DNA of 46,430 bases from an uncultured Clostridia bacterium (GTDB taxonomy: Bacteria > Bacillota > Clostridia > TANB77 > CAG-508). Of the stretch, positions 43,073 through 46,430 are shown in pieces. Every line of letters starts with the position of its first letter. The stretch's first letter is position 1. The notes beneath the pieces are model-generated. The model did no database searches. It was given only the letters and a program-made list of their open reading frames with translations, and was not told the DNA's origin. The DNA lies in contig CALXWM010000006.1 in NCBI GenBank assembly GCA_944392425.1, positions 1 to 46,430 of the forward strand. Direction: 5' to 3'. Both the position numbers and the translations under genes were made by a program.

Positions 43073-44191
43073 TTATTCTTCGTTTTCCTCTGTTATTTTT
43101 TCTTCAAGTATTTTTCTAAATTGTGATTCACTCTTTATGTCTATTTTCCAGTTTGTTAATTTTGCAGCAAGTTTTGCATTTTGTCCACCCTTACCTATAG
43201 CTAAAGATAATTGATCATCTGGAACTATAACTTGTGCAAATTTTTCTTCTTCTTTTATATCAACTGCCAAAACTTTTGCTGGAAGTAAAGCTGCAGAAAT
43301 GTAGATTGATGGATCTTCGTTCCATTCTATAACATCTATTTTCTCACCATTTAATTCATTTATTATATTTTGTATACGAATACCTTTTTGACCAACACAT
43401 GAACCAACTGGGTCTATGTTAGGATTTGGTGAATAAACAGCAACTTTGCTACGAGAACCCGCATCTCTTGATATACTCTTTATTTCAATTACCCCTTCAT
43501 ATATTTCAGGAATTTCTATTTCAAATAATTTTCTAACAAACTCTGTGCTTGCTCTTGAAAGAATTATTTGAGTAGAACCTTTAACACCTTTTTCAACACT
43601 GATTATGCAAGCTCTTATTTTATCATTAACATGATAATTTTCTGTAGGTATTTGCTCTTTTTTAGGCATAATTCCTTCAATTCTTCCTAAATCCATTATA
43701 ACAGCTCCACCATCAGCCTTTTGAACTAAACCTGTTATGATTTCGCCTTTTTTATCTGCAAATTCTGTAAAAATAACATCTCTTGATGCTTCTCTTAATT
43801 TTTGAGTTATAACTTGTCTTGCTGTTTGGGCAGCTATTCTACCAAATTCTTTCGGCATTAGTTCAAAATTAACAACATCTCCAACATTATAGCTTGGATT
43901 AATTTTTTGAGCATCTGCTAAACTTATTTCTTTTTTGCTATCATTTACTTCTTCTACAATATCTTTTTGTTGATATACATGCATTTGTCCATCATCTTTA
44001 TCAAGTACAACTTTTACATTTTCATCATTACAATCAAAGTTCTTTTTGTAAGCAATAACTAAAGCTGATTCTATTGATTCCATTAGAAAATCTTTTTTTA
44101 TACCATTTTCTTTTTCTAGTTCATCCATTGCTTGTATAAGCTCTGTTGTATCAATTCCTTTGTTTATTACTTTTGTAACCTTCTTCTTCAT
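43073..44191 (-). CDS. nusA: transcription termination/antitermination factor NusA
   Basis: NusA modulates pausing, termination and rRNA antitermination. The N-terminal domain (LIQAMDELEKENGIKKDFLM) is followed by S1 (KKGEIITGLVQKADGGAVIM), KH1 (VKGSTQIILSRASTEFVRKL) and KH2 (DPVGSCVGQKGIRIQNIINE and LSLAIGKGGQNAKLAAKL). At 372 aa it has no C-terminal acidic repeats, as usual in Firmicutes. ATG at 44191 follows GGAGGAATGTTAAAA. It begins 3 bp after rimP, so it is co-translated. Confidence 0.96.
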   Translation of the reverse strand: MKKKVTKVINKGIDTTELIQAMDELEKENGIKKDFLMESIESALVIAYKKNFDCNDENVKVVLDKDDGQMHVYQQKDIVEEVNDSKKEISLADAQKINPSYNVGDVVNFELMPKEFGRIAAQTARQVITQKLREASRDVIFTEFADKKGEIITGLVQKADGGAVIMDLGRIEGIMPKKEQIPTENYHVNDKIRACIISVEKGVKGSTQIILSRASTEFVRKLFEIEIPEIYEGVIEIKSISRDAGSRSKVAVYSPNPNIDPVGSCVGQKGIRIQNIINELNGEKIDVIEWNEDPSIYISAALLPAKVLAVDIKEEEKFAQVIVPDDQLSLAIGKGGQNAKLAAKLTNWKIDIKSESQFRKILEEKITEENEE

Positions 44192-44194
44192 TTT

Positions 44195-44647
44195 TTAACA
44201 TTCCTCCCAATTATATATAGTTTTTGCACTTGCAATATTAGAGTTTTCTATTTTTATATTATCTATAATTAAATAATCATTAGTATACTCTTGAAGTATT
44301 CCTGTAATAATTTTTTTATTGTTAATACTATTGTATAAATGAACTTCTATTTTTTGGTTTATATTATCTAAAAATTGTTCATCACGTCTAAGATTTCGTT
44401 CTAATCCGGGTGATGATATTTCTAAATAATATTGTGCTTTTATGTAGTCTTTTTCATCTAAAATATCATTTACACTATCATTTACTTTTTCACAATCATT
44501 TAAATCTATGCCTTTGTTGCTATCAATAAAAATTCTTAAATAGTTATCTTTACCTTCTTTTTGATAAATTACATCATAGACTTTGTAACCCAAATTTTCA
44601 ATAATAGGCTTAACTAAGTCCTCTATCTTTTTTTCTAGACTTGTCAT
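44195..44647 (-). CDS. rimP: ribosome maturation factor RimP
   Basis: RimP aids 30S subunit assembly. The 150 aa protein has the N-terminal DUF150 domain (SLEKKIEDLVKPIIENLGYK) with the conserved LRIFIDSNKGIDLNDCEKVN and the ISSPGLERNLRRDEQF motif, then an Sm-like C-terminal domain. ATG at 44647 has AAAGGAATTATCTTAA. It is the first gene of the operon behind the promoter at 44792-44820. Confidence 0.94.
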   Translation of the reverse strand: MTSLEKKIEDLVKPIIENLGYKVYDVIYQKEGKDNYLRIFIDSNKGIDLNDCEKVNDSVNDILDEKDYIKAQYYLEISSPGLERNLRRDEQFLDNINQKIEVHLYNSINNKKIITGILQEYTNDYLIIDNIKIENSNIASAKTIYNWEEC

Positions 44648-44741
44648 TTAAGATAATTCCTTTCTTTTTGCATTTAATAATTTTTAACTATAGTTCATAA
44701 TGCAAAATATTTTTATGCTTAATATGTGCCAATTACGTAAT

Positions 44742-44769
44742 GAAAGAGTGGATTTGTTCCACTCTTTCT
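44742..44769 (-). promoter_or_regulatory. leader hairpin of the rimP-nusA-infB operon
   Basis: GAAAGAGTGGA and TCCACTCTTTC form an 11 bp stem with a 6-base loop or less, 22 bases after the -10 box. There is no T-run, so it is a leader structure rather than a terminator. A role in stability or NusA autoregulation is inferred from position. Confidence 0.6.
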
Positions 44770-44791
44770 GCTCTCGTCTTATGATAAGTTT

Positions 44792-44820
44792 ATTATATAG
44801 TTTTTTTGTGTAAAAGTCAA
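44792..44820 (-). promoter_or_regulatory. promoter of the rimP-nusA-infB operon
   Basis: TTGACT (44820-44815) and TATAAT (44797-44792) are 17 bp apart on the minus strand, near the sigma-A consensus. The remaining gap up to 44927 is AT-rich and shows nothing else. Confidence 0.85.
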
Positions 44821-44927
44821 GGGTTTTTAGAAAAATCTACCCTATTTTTTCTCAAATTTCACTAAATTTTACAGAATCATCTTCCTCTTTACCATTTAAA
44901 ATATTTTTAATTTTTTTAAAAATTATA

Positions 44928-44956
44928 TTGACTTTTATTTTAATATATTGTACAAT
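44928..44956 (+). promoter_or_regulatory. promoter of the tRNA-Gly gene
   Basis: TTGACT (44928-44933) and TACAAT (44951-44956) with a 17 bp spacer, 20 bp ahead of the tRNA 5' end. The spacer is almost pure A/T. Confidence 0.8.
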
Positions 44957-44975
44957 AATTATTGTCATCGGAAAT

Positions 44976-45049
<74 letters not shown>

Positions 45050-45056
45050 CATTTTA

Positions 45057-45090
45057 GACCATATGCATGGATGCATATGGTCTTATTTTA
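45057..45090 (+). terminator. terminator of the tRNA-Gly gene
   Basis: GACCATATGCAT and ATGCATATGGTC form a perfect 12 bp stem with a GG loop, then TTATTTTA. Confidence 0.85.
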
Positions 45091-45180
45091 AACTATATAC
45101 ATTTATTTTTAGTTATGTTACAATAAGAAAGGTTTATGGGTAACCTAAAAAAGCCCAAATATATTATAGAGGTTTTAATT

Positions 45181-45471
45181 ATGAATAGTAAAGACAGAGC
45201 TTATTTAAGAAGTTTAGCAAATACTATAGATCCAATTTTTCAAGTTGGAAAGTCTGGTATTAATGCTAATTTAATAAAGCAAGTTAATGATGCACTTGAG
45301 GCACGTGAACTTATTAAAATAACTGTTTTAGAAACTGCTCCAGAAGATGCAAATGATGTAGCAATAGAACTTGCTAATAACACGAATAGTATTGTAGTTC
45401 AAGTACTTGGCAGAAAAATTACACTATATAGAAAAAGAGTTAAAGATTCTAAAATTGGAATTGATACCTAA
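45181..45471 (+). CDS. yhbY: YhbY-family (CRM domain) RNA-binding protein
   Basis: The 96 aa protein has the YhbY/CRM fold: DRAYLRSLANTIDPIFQVGK, GINANLIKQVNDALEARELI and IVVQVLGRKITLYRK. YhbY associates with pre-50S particles. Start 45181 is used because GAGGTTTTAATT precedes it and the family begins with MxxKxRxxLR; 15 more codons upstream are in frame but not conserved. It is a short unit between tRNA-Gly and the DUF1294 gene. Confidence 0.92.
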   Translation: MNSKDRAYLRSLANTIDPIFQVGKSGINANLIKQVNDALEARELIKITVLETAPEDANDVAIELANNTNSIVVQVLGRKITLYRKRVKDSKIGIDT

Positions 45472-45553
45472 ATTTGCTACATTTTTATTGAAATTTAATG
45501 TAATATTAAAAATTTTATCAAAACTAATAATGATAATATAGAAAGGCTTTAGT

Positions 45554-45856
45554 ATGGGAGATTATAATTTATTATTTCAAGCTATTTTTACGCCAAGAAA
45601 TATTATTATATATTTAATAGTAATAAACCTATTAACATTTTTTATTATGTGGTGGGATAAGCACGAAGCCAAGCTTGGTGATTGGAGAGTTAGTGAAAAA
45701 TTTTTATTTTTACTTGTACTACTTGGCGGTGGTGTTGGTGGTATAGCTGGTATGTATACTTTCAGACATAAAACGCAAAAGTGGTATTTTAAATATGGGT
45801 TTCCTACTATACTTATAATAGAAATAATTATAGGTTTGTATTTTCTAATAAAATAA
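45554..45856 (+). CDS. DUF1294 membrane protein
   Basis: The 100 aa protein has about 3 membrane segments and the DUF1294 pattern MWWDKHEAKLGDWRVSEKFL, LGGGVGGIAGMYTFRHKTQK and KYGFPTILI. Function is unknown. ATG at 45554 has GAAAGGCTTTAGT. It follows yhbY at 82 bp and ends at a shared terminator. Confidence 0.9.
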   Translation: MGDYNLLFQAIFTPRNIIIYLIVINLLTFFIMWWDKHEAKLGDWRVSEKFLFLLVLLGGGVGGIAGMYTFRHKTQKWYFKYGFPTILIIEIIIGLYFLIK

Positions 45857-45913
45857 ATATCGCACCTAACATATATAACAATTTAGCTTTTACAAATTTT
45901 ACAATAAAATTGA

Positions 45914-45952
45914 CCCCAAAAATATTAAAATTTATCATTAATATTTTTGGGG
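45914..45952. terminator. bidirectional terminator between convergent genes
   Basis: CCCCAAAAATATTAA and TTAATATTTTTGGGG form a 15 bp stem around a 9-base loop, with T-rich flanks on both strands. It serves DUF1294 (+) and the RHH gene (-). Confidence 0.85.
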
Positions 45953-45970
45953 TTTTGTGGTTTCCAATTC

Positions 45971-46168
45971 TTATCCATTCTTCTCTAAAATTTTTTTGTC
46001 GCTTTCATCTAAATTTTCAAGGGAATACTTTAATAGAGCGATTACTGTTCTGTTAAAAGATAAGTTTTTGTTATCTGCTAATTTTTGTACATCTTCAATT
46101 ACATTATCAGGAAGACGTAAAGTTTTACTTATACCGCTGTGATTTTCTGGTATTTTTAATTTATTCAT
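45971..46168 (-). CDS. ribbon-helix-helix protein (CopG/Arc-like)
   Basis: The 65 aa protein has an N-terminal strand SKTLRLPDNVIEDVQKLADN followed by LSFNRTVIALLKYSLENL, the strand-helix-helix pattern of RHH DNA-binding proteins. Such proteins are often antitoxins or plasmid repressors, but no toxin gene is adjacent within the window. ATG at 46168 has GGAGGAGGATATAAAAT ahead. The upstream region to the right edge is its probable promoter. Confidence 0.75.
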   Translation of the reverse strand: MNKLKIPENHSGISKTLRLPDNVIEDVQKLADNKNLSFNRTVIALLKYSLENLDESDKKILEKNG

Positions 46169-46430
46169 ATTTTATATCCTCCTCCCTTATGATGCTATTT
46201 TACACGGAAAAATTATCCATGTATGCACCTATTTAAGAGTGCGATACAAAACAGAGGGTATTTATATTATACATTTTATTTTATTTTTTTACTATATGCT
46301 AATTTGTTTGAGTTTCGGGATTTTTTAGAAAATTTGAAAAAAGTTATCCACAAAATTATTACATTTCTGTTAAAATGAAGAAAAAACCTCTTTTGTTTGG
46401 TATAATATATTAACAATCAAAAACTTTTAC
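46169..46430. other. right-edge intergenic region with DnaA box
   Basis: It contains a perfect DnaA box TTATCCACA (46344-46352) and a TATAAT at about 46401-46406, probably the promoter of a plus-strand gene beyond the edge. No cluster of boxes was seen. Confidence 0.5.

Noticed and set aside
46300..46430. Possible replication origin because of the DnaA box
   Set aside because: Only one box is present and dnaA, dnaN, rpmH or recF are not nearby.

Overview
The window is AT-rich, gene-dense chromosomal DNA of a low-GC Firmicute, most likely an uncultured gut-type Clostridia lineage. This rests on strong GGAGG-type ribosome binding sites with ATG, GTG and TTG starts, a Firmicute gene set (WhiA, Obg, LexA, MiaB-MutS, BceRS-BceAB, VanRS-like, rimP-nusA-infB), a 6S RNA and no sporulation or phage block. 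The assignment comes from protein families and gene order only. Nearly all genes lie on the minus strand.

Layout: 1-4.3 kb holds a D,D-carboxypeptidase, a DUF368 (PopT-type) membrane protein and an acyl-CoA synthetase-like enzyme. 4.3-6.7 kb holds a frameshifted small alarmone synthetase, a Dps-like ferritin and an anchored C39-like protease. 7-8.8 kb is a VanR/VanS-like two-component system with no van resistance genes. 9-11.3 kb has two PF06541 membrane proteins around a TVP38/DedA-like protein. 11.4-13.5 kb has a ParE-type toxin-antitoxin pair, a MerR regulator and a GT51 transglycosylase. 13.8-19.4 kb is a complete BceR-BceS-BceA-BceB antimicrobial-peptide detoxification module; a small foreign-looking gene with its own promoter and terminator sits between bceS and bceA. 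19.7-31.6 kb carries housekeeping genes: tdk, lexA, obg, trpS, an RNHCP protein, a TGS-uridine-kinase-like protein, mutS, miaB, rpmE and rpmF. 31.7-33 kb is a membrane-anchored formylglycine-generating-enzyme-like protein. 33-36.2 kb is hemW, whiA and prmC. 37.3-37.5 kb is 6S RNA. 37.5-44.8 kb is the rimP-nusA-infB-rbfA-nrnA-truB translation operon behind a near-consensus promoter. The right end has tRNA-Gly(TCC), a YhbY protein, a DUF1294 protein and a ribbon-helix-helix protein.

Two things stand out. First, the last ~60 codons of the formylglycine-fold gene switch abruptly from AT-ending to NNC codons next to the RGG...GFRV motif. This looks like the variable region of a diversity-generating retroelement (DGR) target; the reverse transcriptase and template repeat are not in the window, so they would act from elsewhere. 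Second, gaps between genes are occupied by at least three families of dispersed inverted-repeat elements. Family A (3 copies, ~125 bp) and family B (5 copies plus one minimal copy, ~130-235 bp) have arms that differ between copies but keep base-pairing, as expected of a structured RNA or hairpin-forming mobile element. Family C is a short GGACCGTCC-core repeat that often abuts stop codons. No transposase, integrase or CRISPR array was seen.

Envelope stress is a second theme: carboxypeptidase, PopT-like and DedA-like proteins, transglycosylase, VanRS-like and BceRS-AB all relate to wall precursors or their lipid carrier. A BceR-type operator (TNACA-N4-TGTAA) lies upstream of bceA, and a palindrome overlaps the lexA -35 box.
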